Assembly: GCF_002813915.1 (NCBI RefSeq)
Contig: NZ_CP019335.1
Location: 3,641,777-3,705,776, forward strand
DNA from: Tenacibaculum sp. SZ-18
GTDB taxonomy: Bacteria > Bacteroidota > Bacteroidia > Flavobacteriales > Flavobacteriaceae
Length of the DNA stretch: 64,000 bases
Direction of reading: 5' to 3'
Positions 9,210-17,320 of the stretch are shown piece by piece. Each line of letters begins with the position of its first letter. The stretch's first letter is position 1. Below the pieces are notes generated by a model. The model did not search any database and had not been told where the DNA came from. It saw nothing but the letters and a program-made list of their open reading frames with translations. A program made the translations under genes and the position numbers.

Positions 9210-9794
9210 ATGAAAGAACATCGACATTTTATTATTCATAAACCTTTTGGTTTCCTTTCTCAGTTTATTAACAATCAAACTAAGAGAATGAAAAAAATGT
9301 TAGGAGAGTTGCATGATTTTCCTGAAGGAACCATGGCTATTGGAAGATTAGACGTAAAATCGGAAGGTTTATTATTGTTAACAACCGATGGAAAAGTTAG
9401 TGATTACATTACTACGAGAGGTAAAGTAGAAAAAGAATATTACGTACAAGTTGATGGCACTATAAACTCCACTGAAATTGAACAACTTCAAAAAGGAGTA
9501 AAAATTGGAATTAAAGGTGAAAAATACCTAACAAAACCTTGCAAAGTAAAACCTATTGGAACGCCTAATTTACCTGAACGAACAATGAGAATAAGAGATG
9601 ATCGTCACGGACCAACATCTTGGATTTCAATAACATTAAAGGAAGGAAAATACCGACAAGTTCGTAAAATGACTTCAGCAGTTGGTTTCCCAACATTACG
9701 TTTAGTTCGTGTAAGAATTGGAAATATTTTATTAAATGATTTAAAATCTGGTGGAGTAGTGGAAGTTGAAAATTTAATGGAAATGGTTAAGTAA
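9210..9794 (+). CDS. RsuA/RluE-family rRNA pseudouridine synthase
   Basis: A 194-residue enzyme lacking the S4 domain, the RluE-type architecture. The catalytic motif is AIGRLDVKSEGLLLLTTDG (about residues 43-61), with the conserved Asp in GRLD. Later family segments are KEYYVQVDG, LKEGKYRQVRKMTSAVGFPTLRLVRVRIG. It isomerises a uridine to pseudouridine in rRNA, probably 23S as for RluE, but the exact target is not readable. Convergent with ElaA with no spacer. Confidence 0.9.
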   Translation: MKEHRHFIIHKPFGFLSQFINNQTKRMKKMLGELHDFPEGTMAIGRLDVKSEGLLLLTTDGKVSDYITTRGKVEKEYYVQVDGTINSTEIEQLQKGVKIGIKGEKYLTKPCKVKPIGTPNLPERTMRIRDDRHGPTSWISITLKEGKYRQVRKMTSAVGFPTLRLVRVRIGNILLNDLKSGGVVEVENLMEMVK

Positions 9795-10235
9795 TTACTC
9801 TCTAATCATATATATATGTGGAATTCCGTCCTCAATATAATCTTCGCCAACTTTTTGAAAACCATGTGACTCGTAGAACTTTCTTAAATAGGTTTGTGCG
9901 CCAATTTTAATCGTTTTTGTTGAAAACTCTTTATAAACTGTATCAATTGAAAAACTGATCAAATCATGTCCATAACCATATTTTCGTTCTCCTTGTTTTA
10001 CAATTACTCTGCCAATACTAGCAAATTTGTAATAATCAGCAGGCTTGAATAAGCGTGTGTATGCAATTAATTGATTGTTTTTAAAACCTAAAACATGAAG
10101 AGCTTTTTGATCATTACCATCAATATCTTGATATACACAATCTTGCTCAACAACAAATACTTCAGAACGTAATTGCAAAACTGCATACAATTCTGAAGTA
10201 GTTAGTTGATCAAAGGATTTAACTGTAAATTCCAT
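9795..10235 (-). CDS. ElaA-type GNAT N-acetyltransferase
   Basis: A 146-residue single-domain acetyltransferase. The N-terminal signature LYAVLQLRSEVFVVEQDCVYQDIDG is that of the ElaA subgroup, and IGRVIVKQGERKYGYGHDLI is the acetyl-CoA-binding segment. The C-terminus has AQTYLRKFYESHGFQKVGEDY, also typical. Physiological substrate unknown. It lies 3 bases downstream of rpiB and is probably co-transcribed with it. Confidence 0.88.
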   Translation of the reverse strand: MEFTVKSFDQLTTSELYAVLQLRSEVFVVEQDCVYQDIDGNDQKALHVLGFKNNQLIAYTRLFKPADYYKFASIGRVIVKQGERKYGYGHDLISFSIDTVYKEFSTKTIKIGAQTYLRKFYESHGFQKVGEDYIEDGIPHIYMIRE

Positions 10236-10238
10236 GTG

Positions 10239-10670
10239 TTATGAACAAGCAATTTTAGAAACTCTATTTTGGTGACGACCTCCTTCAAATTCTGTTGAAA
10301 GGAAAATCTTTACAAATCCTATTGCTTGTTGTAAAGAAACAAAGCGCGCAGGAATCGTTAAAATATTTGCATTATTATGTTGTCTTGATAAAGCAACTAA
10401 TTCATTATTCCAACATAAAGCAGCTCTAATTCCTTGATGTTTATTAGCTGTCATCTGAGCTCCATTACCGCTTCCACATAAAATAATACCTAAAGAAGCT
10501 TTTCCTGATTCTACTGAGTCAGCTGTTGGATGAATTGTATCTGGATAATCCATACTATCAGAATTATCCGTTCCAAAATTGATTACTTCATGACCTAACT
10601 CTTGTAAAATATTAATGATTTCGAACTTGTAATCAGTTCCAGCGTGATCATTTCCTATCGCAATTGTCAT
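10239..10670 (-). CDS. rpiB: ribose-5-phosphate isomerase B
   Basis: A 143-residue enzyme of the RpiB/LacAB family that interconverts ribose 5-phosphate and ribulose 5-phosphate. It shows the N-terminal IGNDHAGTDYK and the active-site segment GIILCGSGNGAQMTANK with the catalytic Cys65, followed by GIRAALCWN and RQHNNANIL. Full length for the family. First gene of an rpiB-elaA pair; its upstream side is the long spacer discussed as a possible replication origin. Confidence 0.95.
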   Translation of the reverse strand: MTIAIGNDHAGTDYKFEIINILQELGHEVINFGTDNSDSMDYPDTIHPTADSVESGKASLGIILCGSGNGAQMTANKHQGIRAALCWNNELVALSRQHNNANILTIPARFVSLQQAIGFVKIFLSTEFEGGRHQNRVSKIACS

Positions 10671-11227
10671 AATGTGTTGATTTGTGTTGTATTATTGGTC
10701 ACAAAAATACAGTTATTAACGGTTATCAACAGTAATTAACAATTGTTTTTTTGAAAAGTAACGTAATTAACTACAGACAAAACTATTAACCTATATTTCC
10801 AAATTGTTAAGAACTAATCATAAGATTCTAAAAAGAATATTTGTGATTTTTGATTTTTTTTCCAATACAGCGGAGTGGGTGAATTATGCAACTTTTTTTT
10901 TTAGTTTTTAACGAACATTTATCAACATAAAATTTACAATTTATTTACAGTGAACTTAAAATTAACTTTCAATAATAATACGTGAACTATTATTAATAAA
11001 AATTGTTAATAACCTCATCTTATAGTTGATTTTCAATACATATTTATAAGGATAAATTGTTTATTATTTTTGATAAGTCAATAATCAAAATTTGAAAACA
11101 AAAAACAATTCCACAAATTAACACACTATTATAACAAACATATCTTTTTTAAAATTTTAAAGACAAAAAGATATAATAATATAGTCTGTTGATAAGTGTA
11201 AAAAGTGTGAGAATTTAAAGTTTGGTA
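10671..11227. other. 557-base AT-rich spacer with DnaA-box-like motifs, candidate oriC
   Basis: No gene is visible. The 9-mer TTATCAACA, one base from the DnaA box TTATCCACA, occurs at 10723-10731 and 10919-10927 and inverted at 11187-11195. The related TTATTAACA is inverted at 11004-11012. The sequence is extremely AT-rich with long A and T runs, as in duplex-unwinding regions. It sits between leftward rpiB and rightward rnr, with parS-like sites 6.5-15 kb to the right. The origin role is inference; dnaA is not in the window. Confidence 0.4.
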
Positions 11228-11398
11228 TTAAGCAAGTTTCTTTCCTTTTTTAAGTAGGTAAACGGTATCCTGTTTTGTCTTCAATTTTTTTGAAGGCTCC
11301 TTTTTGTTGAGCGTGGTGTTAATACTTACGGCAGTAATCACTATTCCTGCTAGAAATATGAATAAGAAAAAGCTGATTATTTTGCGTAAGTTTTTCAA
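11228..11398 (-). CDS. small single-pass membrane protein (56 residues)
   Basis: A short reading frame starting at TTG 11398: basic start MKNLRKIIS, one transmembrane segment (about residues 8-25, FFLFIFLAGIVITAV), then a hydrophilic, Lys-rich tail ending VYLLKKGKKLA. The arrangement of basic N-terminus, one helix and charged tail is coherent and the codon use looks coding. No family recognised. Divergent from rnr. It could equally be a chance frame, as the start is non-ATG. Confidence 0.45.
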   Translation of the reverse strand: MKNLRKIISFFLFIFLAGIVITAVSINTTLNKKEPSKKLKTKQDTVYLLKKGKKLA

Positions 11399-11530
11399 AG
11401 TAAAGTAATTGTTTCTATAGTATAGACGATAAAATTTAAGAGACGTTACATTTTTCTTAAGTTTTTTTTAAGAAATACTGGTCTATTTATTTCTTCGTAC
11501 TTTGGTTTCTGCAAAACAAACAAGTTTTTT

Positions 11531-13735
11531 ATGCCTAGAAAAAAGAAAATACATAAGAAAAAAGGAAAGGTAATTAAAGATCTTACCCGTAAGATTTTTA
11601 AAGTACTTAATGAAGATTCAAATAAAGGCTTCACTTACAAACAAATAGCAGAAAGATATGGAATTAATAACACTGAGGGGAAAAATCAAATAATTAAAAA
11701 GTTAGGGGAGTTAACTGCAAGTGATAAAATTGTTCAAGTTGAAAAAGGAAAATATAAAATCAATGAAGAGCGAAAATATTATATCGGAACGATGGATTTG
11801 ACTAGTAATGGAAACGGTTATTTCATTTGTGAAGATTTTGAAGAGGACATTTTTGTTCCTTCTGTTAACTTAAATAAAGCATTACAAAACGATTTAGTTC
11901 GAGTATATGTTTATAACAAAAGAAAATCGAATAAATTAGAAGCTGACGTTGTTGAAGTTTTAGAAAGAGCCAAACAAGAATTCGTAGGAACTTTACAAAT
12001 GAGTAAGAATTTTGGTTTTGTAATTCCAGACAATTCAAAAATGTATGCGGATATTTTTATTTCACGTGGAAAAATAAATGGTGCGAATGATGGTGATAAG
12101 GTAGTAGCAAAAATTACTGATTGGCCAGATAATTCAAAAAATCCATTCGGTAAAATTACAGAAACGTTAGGAAGACCTGGTGATCACGATACTGAGATTC
12201 ATTCTATTCTTTTAGAGTATGGTTTGCCATACGAATTTCCTAGTGAGGTGGAAAAAGAAGCAGAGAAATTACCAATAGAAATTACTGATGAAGAAATTAG
12301 TAAACGTAGAGATATGAGATCAGATTTAACGTTCACTATTGATCCAATTACGGCAAAAGATTTTGATGATGCATTGTCATTTAAGGTTTTAGAAAATGGT
12401 AATTATGAAATAGGAATTCATATTGCTGATGTTTCTCATTATGTAAAGCCTAACACTATTTTAGATGACGAAGCTTATGATAGAGCCACTTCAGTATATC
12501 TCGTAGATCGAGTAGTTCCAATGCTTCCAGAAATGTTATCAAACGGAGTTTGTTCGTTACGTCCGAATGAGGAAAAATTAACGTTTTCAGCGGTTTTTGA
12601 AATGGATGAGAGAGCAAACATTTTGAATGAGTGGTTTGGAAGAACTGTTACCTATTCGGATAAACGATTTGCATATGAAGAAGCACAGGTGATTATTGAA
12701 ACAAAGCAAAATAGAATTCCAAGTGAAGTGTCGTTATCTGGAGAGGAATATGAAGTTTCGGACGATATTGTTCAAGCAGTGTTGAAAATGGACGAGCTTG
12801 CCAAGAAAATGCGCAAGAAACGTATGAAATCTGGAGCTATTTCTTTTGACAAAGTAGAAGTTCGTTTTAATTTAGATGAACAAGCAAATCCAATTGGAGT
12901 TTATTTTAAAGAATCAAAAGATGCTAATAAGTTGATTGAAGAATTCATGTTATTAGCAAATAAGAGAGTTGCACAATGTATAGGAAAAGGCAAAGGAGGA
13001 AAGGCTACAAATAAAACATTTATTTATCGTGTGCATGATGAACCCGACGTTGAAAAGTTGGCTGCTCTTCAAAATATAATTAGCAAGTTCGGATATAAGA
13101 TTGATACACAGACCCGTGAAACAACTTCTGAATCCTTAAACAAGTTATTGAAAGATGTTCATGGTAAGGGTGAAGCCAATATGGTAGAAACCTTGGCCAT
13201 CCGATCAATGAGTAAAGCAGAATATACTACACAAAATATCGGTCACTATGGTTTAGCATTTGATTATTATAGTCATTTTACTTCACCAATTCGTCGTTAT
13301 CCTGATGTTATGACTCACAGGTTATTACAACATTATTTGGATGGTGGTTCCTCGCCTAAATTAGAATCTTATGAAGAGCGTTGTAAACATTCTTCTAAAA
13401 TGGAAGAGTTAGCAGCAAAGGCTGAAAGAGATTCAATTAAATATATGCAGGTGAAGTTTATGCAAGATCATAAGGATGAAGAGTTTGAAGGAGTCGTTTC
13501 GGGTGTAACAGAATGGGGTATTTATGTAGAAATTTTATCGAATAAATGTGAAGGTATGGTTCGTATTCGAGATATTAAAGATGACTACTATATTTTTGAT
13601 GAGAAACAGTATGCTGTTATTGGTCAGGCAACAAATGCTATTATTCAATTAGGTGATTACGTCAAGGTTAAAGTAAAGCATACAGACTTAGAACGTAAGC
13701 ATTTAGATTTTGATTTGATTGAACACAATGGATAA
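11531..13735 (+). CDS. rnr: ribonuclease R
   Basis: A 734-residue 3'-5' exoribonuclease of the RNase II/R family that degrades structured RNA. Order: basic N-terminus, winged-helix region (about 15-75), two cold-shock domains (about 85-215), the RNB catalytic domain from about 260, and a C-terminal S1 domain (FEGVVSGVTEWGIYVEIL onward). The RNB active-site motif DPITAKDFDDALSF (271-284) carries the metal-binding Asp residues, followed by IGIHIADVSHYV. Probably the first gene of a short rightward run. Confidence 0.95.
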   Translation: MPRKKKIHKKKGKVIKDLTRKIFKVLNEDSNKGFTYKQIAERYGINNTEGKNQIIKKLGELTASDKIVQVEKGKYKINEERKYYIGTMDLTSNGNGYFICEDFEEDIFVPSVNLNKALQNDLVRVYVYNKRKSNKLEADVVEVLERAKQEFVGTLQMSKNFGFVIPDNSKMYADIFISRGKINGANDGDKVVAKITDWPDNSKNPFGKITETLGRPGDHDTEIHSILLEYGLPYEFPSEVEKEAEKLPIEITDEEISKRRDMRSDLTFTIDPITAKDFDDALSFKVLENGNYEIGIHIADVSHYVKPNTILDDEAYDRATSVYLVDRVVPMLPEMLSNGVCSLRPNEEKLTFSAVFEMDERANILNEWFGRTVTYSDKRFAYEEAQVIIETKQNRIPSEVSLSGEEYEVSDDIVQAVLKMDELAKKMRKKRMKSGAISFDKVEVRFNLDEQANPIGVYFKESKDANKLIEEFMLLANKRVAQCIGKGKGGKATNKTFIYRVHDEPDVEKLAALQNIISKFGYKIDTQTRETTSESLNKLLKDVHGKGEANMVETLAIRSMSKAEYTTQNIGHYGLAFDYYSHFTSPIRRYPDVMTHRLLQHYLDGGSSPKLESYEERCKHSSKMEELAAKAERDSIKYMQVKFMQDHKDEEFEGVVSGVTEWGIYVEILSNKCEGMVRIRDIKDDYYIFDEKQYAVIGQATNAIIQLGDYVKVKVKHTDLERKHLDFDLIEHNG

Positions 13736-13803
13736 TTTTAACATAACTGAAATACTTTATGAAGTATTTTATAGTTTATATTAAGATAAAATGGTCACCT
13801 AAA

Positions 13804-14478
13804 ATGAAACGATTACTATACATTTCAATCCTATTACTTCCTTTTTTATGCTCAGCACAAAGAACTGTTAGAACTATAAAGGATTTTAAAAATTTGAAAG
13901 TTTATAATGGTATTGATATTGAATTAATTCAATCAGATAAACAAGAGCTTATTATAACAGGAGAAAAGGCGGAGAAAGTTAAAGTCAAGGAAAACGGAAA
14001 AACTTTAAAAATAATGCTGCGTTTACCAGAAACGACTGCAGATGGTAAAGTGAAGGTAGTTTTATATTTTAATAAAGATATTGTTGTTATTGACGCTAAT
14101 GAAGGTGTTACGTTAACAAGTAGGAGTATAAAACAAGGTTATATAGAGGTAAAAGCTCAAGAAGGAGCTTTTGTAAATATGGTAATTGAAACAAAGTATC
14201 TATTGGTGAAAGGATCATCAGGAGGAGTTGTAAAGTTAACAGGGACCACTAAAAATGAAGATGTTAAGTTAGATCTAGGAGCGACCTACCATGGTTATAA
14301 GTTGGTGACTAAAAATGTTACTAATGTTAAAGCTGGATCGGGTTCAAAAGCAGAGATTTTGGCAGGTGATAGTTTAAAAGCCAAAGTTAGTTTTGGAGGT
14401 ACTATTTTATATAAAGGTAAACCTGAGTTTTTTAGTGAAAAAAAGGTAATTGGTGGAACAATTGAAGAGCGAAATTAA
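13804..14478 (+). CDS. exported head-GIN (DUF2807) domain protein
   Basis: A 224-residue protein from the ATG at 13804; an upstream in-frame ATG at 13759 would bury the signal peptide. Signal peptide MKRLLYISILLLPFLCSAQ with cleavage after SAQ. The mature protein is a right-handed beta-helix-like repeat: FKNLKVYNGIDIELIQSDKQ, LTSRSIKQGYIEVKAQEGAF, VKAGSGSKAEI. These are hallmarks of the putative auto-transporter adhesin head GIN domain common in Bacteroidota. Role probably periplasmic or surface; unknown. Confidence 0.85.
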   Translation: MKRLLYISILLLPFLCSAQRTVRTIKDFKNLKVYNGIDIELIQSDKQELIITGEKAEKVKVKENGKTLKIMLRLPETTADGKVKVVLYFNKDIVVIDANEGVTLTSRSIKQGYIEVKAQEGAFVNMVIETKYLLVKGSSGGVVKLTGTTKNEDVKLDLGATYHGYKLVTKNVTNVKAGSGSKAEILAGDSLKAKVSFGGTILYKGKPEFFSEKKVIGGTIEERN

Positions 14479-14487
14479 AGTTTTTTC

Positions 14488-14495
14488 TATCTTTG
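14488..14495 (+). promoter_or_regulatory. -7 promoter element of tatA
   Basis: TATCTTTG, a full match to the Bacteroidota -7 consensus TAnnTTTG, 19 bases before the tatA ATG. Confidence 0.6.
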
Positions 14496-14514
14496 TAATT
14501 CAAAATTTTAAAAT

Positions 14515-14700
14515 ATGAAAGCGTTAGCAATATTTTTAGGTATAGTAGGACCATGGCAGATTGCCATTATTGTTGTACTAGTAGTTTTACTTTTTGGAGG
14601 AAAGAAAATTCCAGAATTAATGAAAGGATTAGGAACTGGAATTAAAGAATTTAAAGACGCTACAAAAAAAGAAGAAAATACAGATAATAATAAAGAATAA
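14515..14700 (+). CDS. tatA: Sec-independent twin-arginine translocase subunit TatA
   Basis: A 61-residue TatA/E-family protein that forms the protein-conducting oligomer of the Tat pathway for folded proteins. One N-terminal transmembrane helix (IAIIVVLVVLLF, about 17-28) is followed by the hinge FGGKKIPELMKGLGTGIKEFKDA amphipathic helix and a charged tail. It has its own promoter box and terminator. tatC is not in the window. Confidence 0.92.
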   Translation: MKALAIFLGIVGPWQIAIIVVLVVLLFGGKKIPELMKGLGTGIKEFKDATKKEENTDNNKE

Positions 14701-14730
14701 AAAACCGAGTTAATTAACTCGGTTTTTTTT
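14701..14730. terminator. bidirectional intrinsic terminator after tatA
   Basis: AAAACCGAGTTAA and TTAACTCGGTTTT form a 13-bp self-complementary stem followed by eight T in total. It serves tatA and the convergent band-7 gene. Confidence 0.9.
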
Positions 14731-14746
14731 ATTAACTAAATTCGAT

Positions 14747-15679
14747 TTAGGCATCTTTATCTTTATTCTTATCTCTTGTCTTTTTCATTGCTTCTCCAAT
14801 TTGGTTACTCGCTGCGAAACTAGCTACCATATCATTCAACATATTACTACCGGCTTGAGGAGAATTAGGTAGTAAGATTAAATTACTATTGGTTTCTTCA
14901 CCAATTGACTGTAAGGTATCATAGTGTTGAGTAACAACAATTAAGGCAGAAGCCTCTTGACTGTTGATTCCAACTTTATTTAAAACTTCTACTGATTCTT
15001 CTAAACCACGAGCAATTTCACGTCTTTGATCAGCGATACCTTGACCTTGTAATCTTTTACTTTCTGCTTCAGCTTTTGCCTTTTCAACAATTAAAATACG
15101 TTGTGCATCTCCTTCGTATTGAGCAGCAATTTTTTCACGTTCTGCGGCATTAATTCTGTTCATAGCTTCTTTTACCTGTGAATCTGGATCAATGTCAGTT
15201 ACAAGCGTTTTAATGATGTCATAACCGTATTCCATCATTGCATCATTTAATTCAGCTTTTACAGCAATTGCGATGTCGTCTTTCTTAACGAATACATCGT
15301 CTAATTTCATTTTTGGTACTTCGGCACGAACTACATCGAATACATAACTTGTAATTTGATCATGCGGATAGTCTAATTTATAAAATGCTTCATACACTTT
15401 GTCTCTTATTACTTTATATTGAACAGAAACCTTTAAACGTACAAATACGTCATCTAATGTTTTTGTTTCTACAATTACATCTAACTGTTGAATTTTTAAA
15501 CTTAATTTACCTGCAATTCTATCTACTAAAGGAATTTTTAATTGCAGTCCAGAATGACGAATACTGTGAAAACGTCCGAAACGTTCTATTACAGCGGCTG
15601 TTTGTTGTTTTACAATAAAGAAAGCTGAGATCAAAAGAATAACTCCAATGAAAATAGCTATTGATGAGAATAATGGCAT
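14747..15679 (-). CDS. SPFH/band 7 (stomatin-like, slipin/QmcA) membrane protein
   Basis: A 310-residue protein with one N-terminal transmembrane segment (about residues 5-24) and a band-7 domain beginning QTAAVIERFGRFHSIRHSGL. Family segments include VKTLVTDIDPDSQVKEAMNRINAAEREK and the coiled-coil-forming EAESKRLQGQGIADQRREIA. Such proteins form large rings in membrane microdomains and often control FtsH-type proteolysis. No NfeD partner adjoins it. Monocistronic. Confidence 0.9.
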   Translation of the reverse strand: MPLFSSIAIFIGVILLISAFFIVKQQTAAVIERFGRFHSIRHSGLQLKIPLVDRIAGKLSLKIQQLDVIVETKTLDDVFVRLKVSVQYKVIRDKVYEAFYKLDYPHDQITSYVFDVVRAEVPKMKLDDVFVKKDDIAIAVKAELNDAMMEYGYDIIKTLVTDIDPDSQVKEAMNRINAAEREKIAAQYEGDAQRILIVEKAKAEAESKRLQGQGIADQRREIARGLEESVEVLNKVGINSQEASALIVVTQHYDTLQSIGEETNSNLILLPNSPQAGSNMLNDMVASFAASNQIGEAMKKTRDKNKDKDA

Positions 15680-15796
15680 AGTTTAATTTTTTTAAAGTTG
15701 AATTGTATATAAATATACTTTAATAGTTAGTTATATGACGCAATTTTTTTGATTTGTTACAAATAGTGCTAATTTTACTTAAACTAAATCTATCAT

Positions 15797-16195
15797 ATGG
15801 AACTTATACAAAAGCATGCAACTGAAATTTTATTACTCCTTTTTTTAATCGTTACTTTTCTACAGTCAGGAATAGATAAGGTGACTGATTGGGGAGGGAA
15901 CTTATCCTTTATAAAAGATCATTTTAAAAATTCACCTTTAAAGAATTTTGTGTCGCCATTATTAGCTATAATTTTAATTTTAGAATTAATGGCAGGTGCA
16001 TTGATGTTTGTTGGAGTTTTTCAATTAGCAACAACAGGACAAACTAATCTTGCATTACTTGGTGTAGAATTATCTGCTTTAAGTTTGATATTTTTATTAG
16101 TCGGTCAGAGATTAGCAAAAGATTATGCAGGAGCGATGACTTTGGCAGTTTATTTTATGATTGCCATATTTGGAGTATTTTTATTAAATAAATAA
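15797..16195 (+). CDS. DoxX-like integral membrane protein
   Basis: A 132-residue protein with four hydrophobic helices (about 10-25, 55-75, 85-105, 112-130). The first helix continues into SGIDKVTDWGGNLSFIKDHFKNSPL, the typical loop of the DoxX/DUF6041-like family, and the second begins a LxxxELMAGALMFVG segment. Members are small membrane proteins of uncertain redox or respiratory role. Single gene followed by a strong terminator. Confidence 0.75.
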   Translation: MELIQKHATEILLLLFLIVTFLQSGIDKVTDWGGNLSFIKDHFKNSPLKNFVSPLLAIILILELMAGALMFVGVFQLATTGQTNLALLGVELSALSLIFLLVGQRLAKDYAGAMTLAVYFMIAIFGVFLLNK

Positions 16196-16240
16196 AAATT
16201 ATAGCAAATTATATTATTATCAATTTTAATAATTAATACA

Positions 16241-16279
16241 CCCTTTAAAATTTACGTTTTAAAGGGTTTTTATTTTTTA
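16241..16279 (+). terminator. intrinsic terminator of the DoxX-like gene
   Basis: CCCTTTAAAA and TTTTAAAGGG form a 10-bp perfect stem around TTTACG, followed by TTTTTATTTTTT. Confidence 0.85.
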
Positions 16280-16324
16280 GTAAGGTATTTCTCTTATTAA
16301 TCTTTTATCCTACTTTAAATATTA

Positions 16325-17191
16325 TTAAGAACTCTTTTTTAATAAATATATAGCTGATGAGTATTGTTTTGTTTTACGTGCAGAGAAATTTGATTTTAAA
16401 CCAGTTATAAATGCGTTAATAGGATTCATTTTTCCAGTTTTATATTTTTCAGATAGTAATGAAACATAATAGGAATCAAATTTCATCGGAAGTGTTTTGA
16501 TGAGTTTGAAATCATAATGACTGAATATTTTTTCAATACTCGTTTTAGAGAAATGCCAAATATGACGTGGAACATCAAAAGCTGCCCAGTGATTTTGATA
16601 GTAGTCGGCATCGTAACTTTTATGATTAGGCACTGCAATTATTAAAGTTCCATTTTTATGAAGTAGTGATTTTAATTTAGTAATGTACTGATCTAAATCT
16701 GGAACATGTTCTAAAACATGCCAAAGAGTAATGATGTCAAACTTCTCTTCTGCATCTACTAAATCGTTAATATCTTTTTTTATAACTAATTTTTTAGTTA
16801 AAGATATTTCTCTTGCTTTTTGGTTGGGTTCGATACCAACTGTTGTCCATCCATTAGTTTTACAAACTGATAAAAAATCTCCAGTTCCGCATCCAACGTC
16901 TAAAATTGTTTTATTCGTTTCTGTTAAAGAATTGACTAATTTAAGTTTCTTTTTGAGGGTGAAATTCCTTACTAATTGGTATACTTTGTCAATCATTGAT
17001 TTTTTTGAATCTGTATGAGATATATACTCATCGAAGTCATAATACTTTTCTAAGTTTTGTGGAATAGGTTGAGTTATTAGTAAATCGAATTTATCATTTC
17101 TTACGAGCTTAAATTCCTCTCCTGTTAACGAAAAGTCTTTGGTTGAAATATAATATTCTGAATTTTGTATGAAGTTGTCTTGAGAAATCAA
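16325..17191 (-). CDS. class I SAM-dependent methyltransferase
   Basis: A 288-residue protein. The SAM-binding motif I is ILDVGCGTGDFL (near residues 90-101), with the acidic end of strand 2 in TTVGIEPN and motif post-I FDIITLWHVLEHVPDL. The N-terminal LVRNDKFDLLITQPIP with a following YISHTD segment is characteristic of a Bacteroidota group often found with envelope polysaccharide genes. Substrate unknown. Its promoter region overlaps two parS-like palindromes. Confidence 0.85.
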   Translation of the reverse strand: MISQDNFIQNSEYYISTKDFSLTGEEFKLVRNDKFDLLITQPIPQNLEKYYDFDEYISHTDSKKSMIDKVYQLVRNFTLKKKLKLVNSLTETNKTILDVGCGTGDFLSVCKTNGWTTVGIEPNQKAREISLTKKLVIKKDINDLVDAEEKFDIITLWHVLEHVPDLDQYITKLKSLLHKNGTLIIAVPNHKSYDADYYQNHWAAFDVPRHIWHFSKTSIEKIFSHYDFKLIKTLPMKFDSYYVSLLSEKYKTGKMNPINAFITGLKSNFSARKTKQYSSAIYLLKKSS

Positions 17192-17204
17192 TTATGATAA
17201 TTTA

Positions 17205-17220
17205 TGTTCCACATGGAACA
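17205..17220. other. parS-like site 1
   Basis: TGTTCCACATGGAACA differs by one base from TGTTCCACGTGGAACA, the palindrome bound by chromosomal ParB proteins in several phyla. It lies in the short spacer between mnmG and the methyltransferase gene and has no T-run, so it is not simply a terminator. Confidence 0.55.
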
Positions 17221-17241
17221 ATTAATAAATTTTAGAAATAA

Positions 17242-17257
17242 TGTTCCTCGTGGAACA
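17242..17257. other. parS-like site 2
   Basis: TGTTCCTCGTGGAACA differs by one base from the ParB palindrome TGTTCCACGTGGAACA. It is 37 bases from site 1 and also lacks a T-run. Confidence 0.55.
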
Positions 17258-17280
17258 TAAATTAAGTTGCGTGTGAAAAT

Positions 17281-17312
17281 AAAAAAAACGTTCCACATGG
17301 AACGTTTTTTTT
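17281..17312. terminator. mnmG terminator whose stem is a parS-like palindrome
   Basis: A run of eight A, then CGTTCCACATGGAACG (17289-17304), then eight T. The 14-bp stem plus T-run makes an efficient intrinsic terminator just after the mnmG stop. The core GTTCCACATGGAAC is also one base from the ParB-type palindrome, so it may serve both purposes. Confidence 0.8.
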
Positions 17313-17320
17313 ATTTGTTT

